Assembly: GCF_002101555.1 (NCBI RefSeq)
Contig: NZ_LQOL01000049.1
Location: forward strand, 310,001-374,000
Reading direction: 5' to 3'
DNA from: Mycolicibacterium canariasense
GTDB lineage: Bacteria > Actinomycetota > Actinomycetes > Mycobacteriales > Mycobacteriaceae
DNA: 64,000 nucleotides
The first letter of the stretch is position 1, and each line of letters starts with the position of its first letter. Positions 47,567 through 56,547 of the stretch are shown here, in pieces. The position numbers and the translations under genes were made by a program. Under the pieces are notes generated by a model. That model was not told where the DNA came from and did no database searches. It worked only from the letters and a program-made list of their open reading frames with translations.

Positions 47567-48721
47567 ATGCTGCTGCCCGTCACCGTGCTGTCCGGCTTCC
47601 TCGGCGCCGGGAAGACCACCCTGCTCAACCACATCCTGGCCAACCGCGAGGGCCGGCGGGTCGCAGTGATCGTCAATGACATGAGCGAGGTGAACATCGA
47701 TGCGGCCCTCATCGCCGGCCAGGGCCACCTCGACAGGACGGAGGAGAAACTGGTCGAGCTCACCAACGGGTGCATCTGCTGCACACTGCGGGAGGACCTG
47801 GTCGAGGCGGTGGCCACCCTGGCCAGACAGAACCGGTTCGACCAACTGGTCATCGAATCCACCGGCATCTCCGAGCCCATGCCGGTCGCGGCCACGTTCG
47901 GCTGGGAATTCGAAAGTTCCCCCGTCGCTTCGCTCGCCCCGGGCGACGGCTTCAGCCTCGGCCGGCTGGCCCGGCTGGACACCATGGTGACCGTGGTGGA
48001 CGCGTCCACCTTCCTGACCGAACTGGCCCGCGGCCAGTCGCTGGCCGACCGCGACATGGTCGCCGGCCCCGGCGACGGCCGCAACATCGCCGACCTGCTC
48101 ACCGACCAGGTGGAGTTCGCCGACGTCATCCTGCTCAACAAGACCGACCTGGTCAGCGCCCAGCAGCTGGGCGCCGTCCAAGCCGTGGTGCGCCGGCTCA
48201 ACCCCACCGCACGGCTGCTGCACACCGATCACGGCGTGGTGGCACTCGACGAGGTGCTGGACACCGGCCGCTTCGATCCCGACGCGGCCGCGAAGGTTCC
48301 GGGTTGGGACGAAGAGATCGCCAACGGCCACACCCCGGAAACCGACGAGTACGGCATCGGCTCCATGACCTTCCGCGCCGACCGTCCCTTCCACCCCGAC
48401 CGGTTGGCCGCGGCGCTGGACCAGATGCGGGGGCTGCTGCGCAGCAAGGGCTTCTGCTGGATCGCCAGCCGTCCGGCCATCGCCGCGATCTGGTCGCAGG
48501 CGGGCCCCAATCTGGTGATCGAACCGGCACAGTACTGGTCGTCCACCGACGTCACCCCGGGCCAGGAGATCGTGTTCATCGGCGTGCGCCTGGACCGGGA
48601 CCGGATCGGCGACCTACTCGATTCGGCCCTGCTGACCGACGACGAGGTGGCCGCAGGTGAACCGAGCTGGCTGCGCTTCCCCGATCCGCTGCCGGCCTGG
48701 GGTGTCACGCATACGCATTGA
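47567..48721 (+). CDS. COG0523 (CobW/ZigA-type) metallochaperone GTPase
   Basis: 384 residues. G1 loop Gly13-Ala-Gly-Lys16-Thr-Thr, the CxCC metal motif Cys69-Ile-Cys71-Cys72, guanine-specificity Asn-Lys-Thr-Asp and a C-terminal CobW domain ending in Trp-Gly-Val-Thr-His-Thr-His. AAGGAG ribosome site. Though the family is named for cobalamin genes, the Zur box, divergent znuACB and nearby zinc-free ribosomal genes point to delivery of zinc during shortage. It carries a Cys and His pattern fit for zinc binding. Confidence 0.87.
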   Translation: MLLPVTVLSGFLGAGKTTLLNHILANREGRRVAVIVNDMSEVNIDAALIAGQGHLDRTEEKLVELTNGCICCTLREDLVEAVATLARQNRFDQLVIESTGISEPMPVAATFGWEFESSPVASLAPGDGFSLGRLARLDTMVTVVDASTFLTELARGQSLADRDMVAGPGDGRNIADLLTDQVEFADVILLNKTDLVSAQQLGAVQAVVRRLNPTARLLHTDHGVVALDEVLDTGRFDPDAAAKVPGWDEEIANGHTPETDEYGIGSMTFRADRPFHPDRLAAALDQMRGLLRSKGFCWIASRPAIAAIWSQAGPNLVIEPAQYWSSTDVTPGQEIVFIGVRLDRDRIGDLLDSALLTDDEVAAGEPSWLRFPDPLPAWGVTHTH

Positions 48722-48732
48722 ACCGGCGCCGG

Positions 48733-49545
48733 TCAGTCCCCCGTGTGCACGGGCAGGGCCGGGTCGGAGCTCCACTGCGACCACGATCCCGGGAACAGCG
48801 CTGCGTCGGCTCCCGTCGCCGCCAACGCCGCGACCAGCACGGCGGCCGTCACCCCGGATCCGCAATAGGCACCGACCGGCCCGTCGAAACGCGGCAGCGC
48901 GTCCAACGCGAAGGTGCCGTCGGGGGCCAGCAGCGCGGTGCTCGGCAGATTGCGGGCGCCCGGGATGTGGCCGGCCACCGGGTCGACCGGCTCCACCTCA
49001 CCGCGGAACCGTTCGGGCGCCCGTGCGTCGAGCAGGACCGGGGCGGTGGCGGCCTGTGCGGCGGTCAATGTCGGGAGCGCACCGGCATAGAGATCCTCGT
49101 GCAGCACGGTCACGTCACCGGGTTCGGCCGACGACGGCCCGGTGACGAGTTCGCCGCCCCACGCGCCGAGACCGCCGTCGAGGATCCGGACGTCACCGAT
49201 ACCGGCGGCGGTCAGCACCCACCAGGCGCGCGCCGAACCCGCCCGGTTCCAGTCGTCGTAGACGACGACCGGCACCCCGGTGCGCACACCCCAGCGACGC
49301 GCGGCAGCCTGCACGGCCGCACCCGAGGGCAGCGGGTGCCTGCCGCGACCGGCGACGCCGTGGTCGGACAGCTCGTCTTCCAGCGATACGTACACCGCCC
49401 CCGGCAGATGGCCGCGCTCGAAGGCCGCGCGGCCGTCCGGCTCGGCCAGCTCCCAGCGGACGTCCAGAATGGCCACCGGGGAACCGGATTCAATCATTTC
49501 GGCTAGTTCCGCCGCGGATATCAGAACCTGCGCACGCGTGCTCAC
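48733..49545 (-). CDS. Rhodanese / 3-mercaptopyruvate sulfurtransferase
   Basis: 270 residues, two rhodanese domains. The active cysteine is in Tyr-Cys-Gly-Ser-Gly-Val-Thr-Ala in the second domain; the CGSGVT loop is that of 3-mercaptopyruvate sulfurtransferase rather than thiosulfate sulfurtransferase. GTG start. M. tuberculosis SseA-type enzymes are relatives. It faces the GTPase gene and shares a 19-base gap with divergent bluB. Any tie to zinc limitation is unproved. Confidence 0.85.
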   Translation of the reverse strand: MSTRAQVLISAAELAEMIESGSPVAILDVRWELAEPDGRAAFERGHLPGAVYVSLEDELSDHGVAGRGRHPLPSGAAVQAAARRWGVRTGVPVVVYDDWNRAGSARAWWVLTAAGIGDVRILDGGLGAWGGELVTGPSSAEPGDVTVLHEDLYAGALPTLTAAQAATAPVLLDARAPERFRGEVEPVDPVAGHIPGARNLPSTALLAPDGTFALDALPRFDGPVGAYCGSGVTAAVLVAALAATGADAALFPGSWSQWSSDPALPVHTGD

Positions 49546-49564
49546 CCGACCAGCCTAGGCTGCG

Positions 49565-50230
49565 GTGGTGACCGATCACGCGTTCAGCGACACCGAACGT
49601 CAGGCCGTGTACCGGGCCATCGCAGAGCGCCGCGACATGCGCCGGTTCGTCCCCGGCACCGACGTGCCGGCCGAGGTGCTGGCGCGGCTGCTGGCCGCGG
49701 CGCATGCCGCACCCAGCGTCGGGTTGATGCAGCCGTGGCGGTTCATCCGGATCACCGATCGAACGCTGCGCGGGCAGCTGCACGACCTGGTGGACGAGGA
49801 GCGCCGGGAGACCGCGGCCGCACTGGGCGCCCGCGGCGAGGAGTTCCTCGAGCTCAAGGTCGAGGGCATCCTGGAGTGTGCGGAGCTGTTCGTGGTGGCC
49901 CTCGGTGAAGGCAGGCAGGCGCACGTCTTCGGCCGCCGTACCATGCCGCACATGGATCTGGCCTCGGTGTCCTGTGCGATCCAGAATCTGTGGCTGGCCG
50001 CCCGCGCCGAAGGTCTGGGCATGGGCTGGGTGTCGCTCTTCGATCCGGCCCGGCTGGCCGCGCTGCTGGACATGCCCTCTGATGCCGAGCCGGTGGCCAT
50101 CCTGTGCCTGGGCCCCGTGCCCGACTTCCCGCCGCGGCCGTCCCTGGAGATCGACGACTGGGCCTACGGGCGGCCGCTGCCGGAGTTCGTGTCGGAAAAC
50201 CGTTGGGGCCGAGCGGGACTTCTGACGTGA
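49565..50230 (+). CDS. bluB: 5,6-dimethylbenzimidazole synthase BluB
   Basis: 221 residues of the nitroreductase-like fold. Arg-Arg-Asp-Met-Arg-Arg-Phe near the start, Pro-Ser-Val-Gly-Leu-Met-Gln-Pro-Trp-Arg-Phe and Glu-Gly-Leu-Gly-Met-Gly-Trp-Val-Ser-Leu-Phe-Asp-Pro are BluB marks. BluB breaks down reduced FMN with oxygen to make the lower ligand of vitamin B12. Two adjacent GTG codons (49565, 49568) are possible starts. GTGA overlap with pxpA. No other cobalamin gene is in the window. Confidence 0.85.
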   Translation: MVTDHAFSDTERQAVYRAIAERRDMRRFVPGTDVPAEVLARLLAAAHAAPSVGLMQPWRFIRITDRTLRGQLHDLVDEERRETAAALGARGEEFLELKVEGILECAELFVVALGEGRQAHVFGRRTMPHMDLASVSCAIQNLWLAARAEGLGMGWVSLFDPARLAALLDMPSDAEPVAILCLGPVPDFPPRPSLEIDDWAYGRPLPEFVSENRWGRAGLLT

Positions 50231-50985
50231 GCGTGGATCTCAACGCCGATCTCGGCGAGGGCTTCGGGGTCTGGCACTTGGGCGATGACGACGCCATGCT
50301 GGACATCGTCACCAGCGCGAACGTGGCCTGCGGCTTCCACGCCGGCGACCCGGCCCGGCTGGTGCACACGTGCCGTGCCGCCGCCGAACGCGGGGTCCGC
50401 ATCGGTGCGCAGGTCAGTTACCGCGACCTCGCCGGCTTCGGGCGCCGCTTCATCGACGCCGAGCCCGAGGAGCTGCGCGCCGAGGTGATCTACCAGATCG
50501 GGGCCTTGTCGGCCATCGCACACAGCGTCGGCGCCACGGTGTCCTATGTGAAACCGCATGGTGCGCTGTACAACTCGATCGTCACGCACCGGGAACAGGC
50601 GGCCGCGGTGGCCGCGGCGGTGCACGCCGTCGATCCGGGTCTACCGGTACTCGGCCTGGCCGGCTCGGCATTCTTCGCCGCGGCGGCCGAGCTGGGCCTG
50701 CGCACGGTGCCGGAGGCTTTCGCGGACCGGGCGTACCGCGCCGACGGTCAGCTGGTGTCGCGCCGGTTACCCAACGCGGTGCTGGACGACCCGGCCCGGA
50801 TCGCCGACCGGGTGGCCTCGATGGTGCAGCGCGGACAGGTCACCGCCGTCGACGGATCGACCATCCCGATCACCGTGGAATCGGTCTGTGTGCACGGCGA
50901 TTCGCCGGATGCCGTGCGCATCGCCCAGGCGGTGCGCGACCGCCTGAGCGAGGACGGCACCGCGCTGGCCGCCTTCACCGATTAG
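50227..50985 (+). CDS. pxpA: 5-oxoprolinase subunit A (LamB/YcsF family)
   Basis: 252 residues from a GTG overlapping the bluB stop. Family marks: [11 protein letters not shown] near the start, [10 protein letters not shown], and Val-Lys-Pro-His-Gly-Ala-Leu-Tyr-Asn. PxpA works with PxpB and PxpC to hydrolyse 5-oxoproline with ATP; neither partner is here. Its last 4 bases overlap the end of rpsR on the other strand. Confidence 0.85.
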   Translation: MSVDLNADLGEGFGVWHLGDDDAMLDIVTSANVACGFHAGDPARLVHTCRAAAERGVRIGAQVSYRDLAGFGRRFIDAEPEELRAEVIYQIGALSAIAHSVGATVSYVKPHGALYNSIVTHREQAAAVAAAVHAVDPGLPVLGLAGSAFFAAAAELGLRTVPEAFADRAYRADGQLVSRRLPNAVLDDPARIADRVASMVQRGQVTAVDGSTIPITVESVCVHGDSPDAVRIAQAVRDRLSEDGTALAAFTD

Positions 50986-51215
50986 GGCAGCAACGCCATC
51001 TCGCGCGCATTCTTGATGGCGGTCGCCACCTGACGCTGCTGCTGCGGGGTGAGCCCGGTGACCCGGCGCGACCTGATCTTGCCCCGTTCGGACAGGAAGG
51101 TGCGCAGCACCGCCACGTCCTTGTAGTCGACATGGGTGATACCGAGTGCCTTCAGCCGATTCACCCTGGGCCGCTTGATCTCCGGTGCTGCGACCCGCTT
51201 TCGCTGCTTCGCCAT
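50982..51215 (-). CDS. rpsR: Ribosomal protein S18, zinc-free paralogue
   Basis: 77 residues, very basic, with [16 protein letters not shown] and [10 protein letters not shown] of S18. No cysteine at all, so this is the C-minus form that replaces the zinc-binding S18 under zinc shortage. Start overlaps the rpsN stop (TGATG). Last gene of rpmB-rpmG-rpsN-rpsR. Confidence 0.92.
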   Translation of the reverse strand: MAKQRKRVAAPEIKRPRVNRLKALGITHVDYKDVAVLRTFLSERGKIRSRRVTGLTPQQQRQVATAIKNAREMALLP

Positions 51216-51520
51216 CACCAACTCGCCTTGCGTACACCGGGCAGTTCACCGCGGTGTGCCAGCTCGCGCACCCGAACCCGGGACAGCCCGAACTTCCGCA
51301 GATGCCCGCGCGGCCTGCCGTCGACGGAATCCCGGTTACGCACCCGCACCGGGCTGGCGTCTCGCGGCATCCGCTGCAACTGCGCCTGCGCCTGCGCCCG
51401 TTCCTGTGGGCTGCTGGACGGCCGCCGGATGATCTCCTTGAGTTCGGCGCGGCGTTGCGCATGACGCTCCACCAGTACCCGGCGCCGCTCGTTGCGCACG
51501 ATCTTTGAAGTCTTGGCCAT
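51215..51520 (-). CDS. rpsN: Ribosomal protein S14, zinc-free paralogue
   Basis: 101 residues, the long bacterial S14 form: [13 protein letters not shown] start and Gly-Leu-Ser-Arg-Val-Arg-Val-Arg-Glu end. The zinc CxxC pairs are absent. TGATG overlaps on both sides. Confidence 0.93.
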   Translation of the reverse strand: MAKTSKIVRNERRRVLVERHAQRRAELKEIIRRPSSSPQERAQAQAQLQRMPRDASPVRVRNRDSVDGRPRGHLRKFGLSRVRVRELAHRGELPGVRKASW

Positions 51521-51684
51521 CAGCGTTCCTCCCTGAAATCGACGTGGCGGCGTACCACCGGGTCGTACTTGCGCAGCACCAGCCGATCCGGATCATTGCG
51601 CCGGTTCTTGCGGGTGACGTAGGTGTAGCCGGTTCCCGCGGTGGACCGGAGTTTGACGATCGGGCGGATCTCGTTGCGGGCCAT
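51520..51684 (-). CDS. rpmG: Ribosomal protein L33, zinc-free paralogue
   Basis: 54 residues; too short for most gene callers. It reads [22 protein letters not shown] and ends Asp-Phe-Arg-Glu-Glu-Arg. No cysteines, hence the zinc-independent form of L33. Its ATG overlaps the rpmB stop and its TGA overlaps the rpsN ATG. Confidence 0.93.
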   Translation of the reverse strand: MARNEIRPIVKLRSTAGTGYTYVTRKNRRNDPDRLVLRKYDPVVRRHVDFREER

Positions 51685-51920
51685 CAGATCTTCGCCCCGT
51701 TGCGGCGAAGCCGCGCAACGACGGCCTCGATACCGTCCCGGTCGATGACCTTGATGCCCTTGGCGCTGACGCGCAGCCGGATCCGGCGGTCCTCGGATGG
51801 CAGGTAGTACGTCTTGAGCTGGATATTGGGATTCCAGCGCCGGCGGGTGCGCCGGTTGGAATGGGACACCCGATTACCGAAACCCGGTGCGCGGCCGGTG
51901 ACTTGGCAGTGCGCCGACAC
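51684..51920 (-). CDS. rpmB: Ribosomal protein L28, zinc-free paralogue
   Basis: 78 residues with [11 protein letters not shown] and [14 protein letters not shown] of L28. Only one cysteine (residue 5), so no zinc finger. First gene of the four-gene C-minus operon; a strong Zur box lies 19 bases before the start. Confidence 0.92.
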   Translation of the reverse strand: MSAHCQVTGRAPGFGNRVSHSNRRTRRRWNPNIQLKTYYLPSEDRRIRLRVSAKGIKVIDRDGIEAVVARLRRNGAKI

Positions 51921-51938
51921 CTCAACCTCCTCTGGCTA

Positions 51939-51955
51939 TTGAAAATGATTTTCGA
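51939..51955. promoter_or_regulatory. Zur box upstream of rpmB-rpmG-rpsN-rpsR
   Basis: TTGAAAATGATTTTCGA, with core TGAAAATGATTTTC, is the best match in the window to the recalled Zur consensus. It sits 19 bases before rpmB in the 105-base divergent region with mrf. Confidence 0.85.
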
Positions 51956-51991
51956 CAAGTCGACTTCGGCACGGTAACGTACGAGACACGT

Positions 51992-52012
51992 TAATGGCAA
52001 TCATTATCAATA
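51992..52012. promoter_or_regulatory. Zur box upstream of mrf-rpmE
   Basis: An imperfect inverted repeat, TAATGGCAATCATTATCAAT at 51992-52011, with the same TGnnAAT-ATTnTCA layout as other Zur boxes. It lies 14 bases before mrf, so each divergent operon has its own box. Confidence 0.7.
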
Positions 52013-52025
52013 GTGTGGAGGCGGG

Positions 52026-53192
52026 ATGCGGACCCCAGTGGTGCTGGTGGCGGGTCAAGGGACGGCGGACGACGTGACCGCCACGTTGATCCAGACCCCG
52101 GGCACGATCAGCGTCGGCTATGCGATCGAAGGGCACGTCGCGATCCGGCAGATCACCGAGATGCGCGCGCAGCGGCGGCTCATCTCGGTATGGCCGATCG
52201 AGGTGACCGGCTGCCTGAACTGCGCCATCCGCGCCGATCTGCTGCCGCTGCTGCGTCGCCTGCACCGGCGCCAAGAAGTCACCCGAATCGCCGTCCAGCT
52301 GCCGAAATGGGCCGACCCCGAATCACTTTGCAACGCGATCGAACACACCCCGCTGCACATCGGTCCCGGCTACATCGACGGACCCGCAGCCCGCGACGTG
52401 GTCGTCACCGCCGTGGTGACCGGGATCGACACCGGCAACTGGCTGACCGACGCGCTGGGCGATGACGACCTCGACGACGACCGCCCGGTGGCGCAGGTGG
52501 TGGTGGGCCAGGCCGAATTCGCCGACGTGCTGGTACTCACCGAGCCCGATGCGCAGACCCTCGCGGTGCTGCGCCGGCTGACCCCGCGGGCCCGGATCAC
52601 GGTGGGCACCGACAACGTCGAGTTGGCGCTGGCCAACCTGGATTCCGGTGCCCGGCGCGGCCGCTCCGACGATCCGCACGACCCACTGTTGGCCGGCCAA
52701 CCACCGTTGCGCCCCGAGGGATCGGTCCATCTGCTGGAGTTCAACTCCCGCAAGCCCTTTCACCCGTTACGGCTGCACCACGCCATCGACGAACTCCTCG
52801 ACGGCGTGGTACGCATTCGCGGCCGGGCCTGGCTGGCCAGCCAGCCCGATGCGGTCGTGTGGATCGAATCGGCGGGCGGCGGCCTCGGGGTGGGGCACTG
52901 CGGCACCTGGCTGGCCGATATGGAACCCGGCGAGCGCGCCTACGTGGACCCGGAGCGTATCGCGCTGGCCGCCTCGATCTGGGACGACCGGTTCGGCGAC
53001 CGGCACATCGCGATGACGGCCCTGGTGTGTGGCGCCGACCCCGATGTCATCACCGGCGCACTGAACCGGGCACTCCTGACCGACGACGAGCTGGCCAGCC
53101 CGCAGGACTGGCCGCATTACCCGGATCCCTTCGGCGACTGGCGCGAGACGTCCGACGCCGACACCAGCGAGGAGGCACGCAATGAAACCTGA
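52026..53192 (+). CDS. mrf: Degenerate COG0523 protein, Mrf-like (ribosome hibernation recruitment factor)
   Basis: 388 residues with the CobW C-terminal domain ([15 protein letters not shown]). The G1 loop is lost: Gly10-Gln-Gly-Thr-Ala-Asp has no lysine, and CxCC is reduced to Cys63-Leu-Asn-Cys66. It is therefore unlikely to be a working GTPase. M. smegmatis Mrf, coded beside the C-minus ribosomal genes, recruits the hibernation factor Mpy to zinc-free ribosomes; gene position here matches. rpmE follows in an 11-base overlap. Confidence 0.75.
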   Translation: MRTPVVLVAGQGTADDVTATLIQTPGTISVGYAIEGHVAIRQITEMRAQRRLISVWPIEVTGCLNCAIRADLLPLLRRLHRRQEVTRIAVQLPKWADPESLCNAIEHTPLHIGPGYIDGPAARDVVVTAVVTGIDTGNWLTDALGDDDLDDDRPVAQVVVGQAEFADVLVLTEPDAQTLAVLRRLTPRARITVGTDNVELALANLDSGARRGRSDDPHDPLLAGQPPLRPEGSVHLLEFNSRKPFHPLRLHHAIDELLDGVVRIRGRAWLASQPDAVVWIESAGGGLGVGHCGTWLADMEPGERAYVDPERIALAASIWDDRFGDRHIAMTALVCGADPDVITGALNRALLTDDELASPQDWPHYPDPFGDWRETSDADTSEEARNET

Positions 53193-53433
53193 CATCCACC
53201 CGGACTACCACCCCGTGGTGTTCGCCGACGCCAACACGGGCGCCATGTTCCTGACCCGCTCGACGGCAATCAGCGATCGCACAGTCGATTTCCAGGGCGG
53301 CACCTATCCGCTGATCGTCGTCGACGTCAGCGCCGATTCACACCCGTTCTGGACCGGCACGAGCCGGCACATCGACGCCGCCGGCCAGGTCGAGAAGTTC
53401 CGCCGCCGCTATGGGGTGCGCCCCACCCCCTAG
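53182..53433 (+). CDS. rpmE: Ribosomal protein L31, zinc-free (type B) paralogue
   Basis: 83 residues: [21 protein letters not shown] and [11 protein letters not shown] mark L31. No cysteines. It overlaps mrf by 11 bases, so Mrf and L31 are made together under Zur control. The stop codon lies in a stable hairpin. Confidence 0.93.
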   Translation: MKPDIHPDYHPVVFADANTGAMFLTRSTAISDRTVDFQGGTYPLIVVDVSADSHPFWTGTSRHIDAAGQVEKFRRRYGVRPTP

Positions 53434-53440
53434 GGTGGGG
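53421..53440 (+). terminator. Hairpin over the rpmE stop and next ribosome site
   Basis: CCCCACCC and GGGTGGGG form an 8-base GC stem with loop CCTA. No T run follows. The right arm contains most of the GGTGGGGG ribosome site of the next gene (start 53443), so it may act as a weak terminator or may lower translation of the next gene. Confidence 0.5.
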
Positions 53441-53442
53441 GC

Positions 53443-54342
53443 ATGCGCCTCAAATCCGGCCGCCCGGACCTCGCGGACTACGCGCGGTTCTTCGATCTGC
53501 CCGCGGCCGGCCGGGCGTCCCTGACCGTCACCTGGGCCGGTGTCACCACGCTGCTGGTCGACGACGGCGCCGCCGCGATCATGACCGATGGCTTCTTCAG
53601 CAGGCCGTCGCTGCTGCGGGTGGGCCTGGGCCGCATCGCCCCGTCCGCTCCGCGCATCGACGGCTGCCTGGCCAGACTGGGAGTGCGCACACTGGCCGCC
53701 GTCCTGCCGGTGCACACGCATTTCGACCACGCGATGGACTCCGCGGTGGTGGCCGAACGCACCGGGGCCGCGTTGGTCGGCGGTGCGTCGGTGACACACC
53801 TGGGCCACGACCGCACCGTGGTCGCCGTGCCCGGAAAACCCGAGCGCCTCGGCGCTTTTGACATCACCCTCGTCCCCGGCAAACACTGCCCGCCGGACCG
53901 GTTCCCCGGCCCGATCACCGCACCCGTTCGCCCGCCGGTGCGCGCATCGGCCTACCGCTGCGGAGAGGCCTGGTCCACCCTGGTGCACCACCGGCCGTCG
54001 GACCGCCGGCTGCTGATCGTCGGCAGCGCCGGCTTCGTCCCTGGCGCGCTGGCCGGGCAGCGCGCCGAGGTCGTCTACCTCGGGGTCGGGCAGTTGGGAC
54101 TGCAGCCCGAGCGGTATCTGATCGACTACTGGACCGAGACCGTGCGCACCGTCGGGGCGCGCCGGGTGGTGCTGATCCACTGGGATGACTTCTTCCGTCC
54201 ACTCGATGCCCCGCTGCGCGCGCTGCCCTACGCCGGTGACGACCTGGACGTGTCCATGCGGGTGCTGCGCGGGCTGGCCGAACAGGACGGCGTCGGTCTG
54301 CACCTGCCGACGTTGTGGCAGCCGACGGATCCCTGGAGCTGA
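53443..54342 (+). CDS. Metallo-beta-lactamase-fold hydrolase (Rv3577-like)
   Basis: 299 residues. Zinc motif His-Thr-His-Phe-Asp-His-Ala-Met-Asp (about 88-96), further ligands expected in Gly-Lys-His-Cys and Ile-His-Trp-Asp-Asp. UlaG-like layout, as far as can be seen. The substrate is unknown. It stands in the place of Rv3577 and is followed by the ArsB-like gene after 7 bases. Read in the same direction as rpmE but past a hairpin, so it may be partly shielded from Zur control. Confidence 0.8.
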   Translation: MRLKSGRPDLADYARFFDLPAAGRASLTVTWAGVTTLLVDDGAAAIMTDGFFSRPSLLRVGLGRIAPSAPRIDGCLARLGVRTLAAVLPVHTHFDHAMDSAVVAERTGAALVGGASVTHLGHDRTVVAVPGKPERLGAFDITLVPGKHCPPDRFPGPITAPVRPPVRASAYRCGEAWSTLVHHRPSDRRLLIVGSAGFVPGALAGQRAEVVYLGVGQLGLQPERYLIDYWTETVRTVGARRVVLIHWDDFFRPLDAPLRALPYAGDDLDVSMRVLRGLAEQDGVGLHLPTLWQPTDPWS

Positions 54343-54349
54343 CCGCGCG

Positions 54350-55609
54350 TTGAACGTCCCATTGCTGTTCGCTGCCGCGCTGCTCGCGCTCGTCCTGATC
54401 TTCACCATGGTGCGACCGCACCGCTGGCCCGAGGTGGCCGTGGCCGCCCCGGCCGCCGGGCTGCTGCTCCTGACGGGGGTGACGACGACCGAGTCGGCGA
54501 CGACCGAAGTCCGGGAGTTGTTGCCGGTCACCGGTTTTCTGGCCGCGGTGCTGGTACTCGGCAAGCTCTGCGACGACGAGGGATTGTTCCGTGCGGCCGG
54601 TGCGGTGATGGCACGGTTCAGCCGCGGCGACCCGCGCCGCCTGCTGGGCGGGGTGTTCATGCTGGCCGCGGCGACGACGGCGGTACTCAGCCTGGACGCC
54701 ACTGTGGTGCTGCTGACGCCGGTGGTGCTGGCCACCGCGCGCACGATGTCGGTATCACCCAAACCGCATGCCTACGCCACGGCGCACCTGTCCAACACCG
54801 CGTCGCTGCTGCTGCCGGTGTCGAATCTGACCAACCTGCTGGCCTTCGGCGCCGCCGGGATCTCGTTCGGCATGTTCGCCGCCGTCATGGTGCTGCCCTG
54901 GCTGGCGGTCATCGCCGTCGAATATCTGGTGCTGCGCCTGCTCTTCCGGCGCGAACTGACCGCGCCGCCACCCCCCGACGATCCACCACAGACCGTCGGC
55001 GTTCCGGTGTTCGCGCTCGTCGTCCTCGGGCTCACGCTGGCCGGGTTCGCCGTCACCTCCGCCCTCGATATCGCACCCGCCTGGGCGGCGCTGGCCGGTG
55101 CCGTCGTGCTCGGGGTGCGCAGCCTGACCCGCGGGCACACCAGCGTGGCCGGCATCGTGAAAGCCCTGGACGTGCCGTTCCTGGTCTTCGTGCTGTGCCT
55201 GGGTGTCGTGGTCGACGCCGTGATGCGGCAAGGTCTTGGCGATTTCATGAAAGCCCATATGCCACTGGGAACGTCGTTGCCCGCCCTGCTGGTGATCGCC
55301 GCCGTGGCGGCGGTGTTGGCCAACGTGGTGAACAACCTGCCCGCGGTGCTGGTGCTGCTGCCGGTGGTCGCCGCCAGCCCGGTCGCCGGCCCGGTCGCGG
55401 TGCTGGCCGTGCTGCTCGGCGTCAACATCGGACCCAACGCCACCTATCCGGGGTCGTTGGCCAACCTGTTGTGGCGCAACATCATCCGACGGGAAGGTAT
55501 GTCGGCGAGCTTCCTGGAATTCAGCCGCGTCGGTGTGCTGACCACCCCGCTGTGCCTGGTTGCCGGGGTGCTGGCGCTGTGGGCGGCAGCCCGGGTGCTG
55601 GGACTCTAA
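54350..55609 (+). CDS. ArsB/NhaD-type anion transporter (Rv3578-like)
   Basis: 419 residues with about ten membrane segments, from a TTG 7 bases after the hydrolase stop. [15 protein letters not shown] and Asn-Asn-Leu-Pro-Ala-Val-Leu in helix breaks are those of the ArsB/NhaD ion transporter group; M. tuberculosis calls the orthologue ArsB2. No arsenic regulator or reductase is near, so arsenite export is not certain. Shares the TTAA stop palindrome with rlmB. Confidence 0.78.
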   Translation: MNVPLLFAAALLALVLIFTMVRPHRWPEVAVAAPAAGLLLLTGVTTTESATTEVRELLPVTGFLAAVLVLGKLCDDEGLFRAAGAVMARFSRGDPRRLLGGVFMLAAATTAVLSLDATVVLLTPVVLATARTMSVSPKPHAYATAHLSNTASLLLPVSNLTNLLAFGAAGISFGMFAAVMVLPWLAVIAVEYLVLRLLFRRELTAPPPPDDPPQTVGVPVFALVVLGLTLAGFAVTSALDIAPAWAALAGAVVLGVRSLTRGHTSVAGIVKALDVPFLVFVLCLGVVVDAVMRQGLGDFMKAHMPLGTSLPALLVIAAVAAVLANVVNNLPAVLVLLPVVAASPVAGPVAVLAVLLGVNIGPNATYPGSLANLLWRNIIRREGMSASFLEFSRVGVLTTPLCLVAGVLALWAAARVLGL

Positions 55610-56547
55610 ACCCGGCGCTGGCGGGCGATCTCGGCCAGCACCACGCCGGCCGCCACCGAGGCGTTCAGCGACTCCGTCGGCCCGGCCATCGGGATGGAGA
55701 CGATGGCGTCGCAGTTCTCCCGGACCAGTCGCGACAGGCCCTTGCCCTCGGACCCCACCACCACGACCGTGGGCCCGGAGGCATCCCATTCGTCGAGCTG
55801 GGTGTCACCACCGGCATCCAGACCGACGATCTGCAGGCCGGCGTCGGCCCAGCTTTTCAGCGTGCGATTGAGATTGGTCGCCCTGGCCACCGGCAACCGG
55901 GCGGCGGCACCGGCACTGGTGCGCCAAGCCACCGCGCTCACCGACGCCGAACGCCGTTGCGGGATCACCACACCATGACCGCCGAACGCGGCCACCGAAC
56001 GCACGATCGCGCCCAGGTTGCGTGGGTCGGAGATATTGTCCAGCGCCACCAGAAGGGCCGGCATGCTGTCACTCTGGGCCGTCTTGAGCAGATCGTCCGG
56101 GTGGGCGTAGGCATAGGGGGGCACCTGCAGCGCCAAGCCCTGATGCAGTCCGTTGCTGGCGATCCGGTCCAGGTCGTGCTTCTGGACCTCCATGATGGCG
56201 ATGCCGGAATCGGCTGCGCGCTGCACCGATTCGGTGATGCGCTCGTCGGAGTCCACCCCGAGCATCACGTACAGCGCGGTTGCCGGCACGCCCGCGCGCA
56301 GGCACTCCACCACCGGGTTACGGCCGAGGACCACCTCCACCTCGTCGGTCTTGCGCTGCCTGCCCTGGGCCTGCCGTGCCGCCTTGGCCGCTTTCTTGCC
56401 GGCCGGATGGTGCGGGCGCATGTGCGCGGGTGGGGTGGCACCCTTGCCTTCCAGACCGCGCCGGCGGACACCGCCGGAGCCGACCGTCGGCCCCTTCTTG
56501 GTGCCGGCCTTGCGGACCGCGCCGCGGCGCTGCGAATTGCCGGCCAT
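55606..56547 (-). CDS. rlmB: 23S rRNA 2'-O-methyltransferase RlmB (TrmH family)
   Basis: 313 residues from an ATG overlapping the cysS stop (TGATG). A basic, disordered N-terminal ~65 residues precede the SpoU-binding part ([11 protein letters not shown]) and the knotted SPOUT domain: [22 protein letters not shown] and [15 protein letters not shown]hylates the large-subunit rRNA. Orthologue of Rv3579c. Confidence 0.9.
   Translation of the reverse strand: MAGNSQRRGAVRKAGTKKGPTVGSGGVRRRGLEGKGATPPAHMRPHHPAGKKAAKAARQAQGRQRKTDEVEVVLGRNPVVECLRAGVPATALYVMLGVDSDERITESVQRAADSGIAIMEVQKHDLDRIASNGLHQGLALQVPPYAYAHPDDLLKTAQSDSMPALLVALDNISDPRNLGAIVRSVAAFGGHGVVIPQRRSASVSAVAWRTSAGAAARLPVARATNLNRTLKSWADAGLQIVGLDAGGDTQLDEWDASGPTVVVVGSEGKGLSRLVRENCDAIVSIPMAGPTESLNASVAAGVVLAEIARQRRV

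Noticed and set aside
47567..48721. The COG0523 GTPase as a cobalamin-synthesis CobW
   Set aside because: Zur box, divergent znuACB and zinc-free ribosomal genes favour zinc; bluB nearby is the only B12-related gene.
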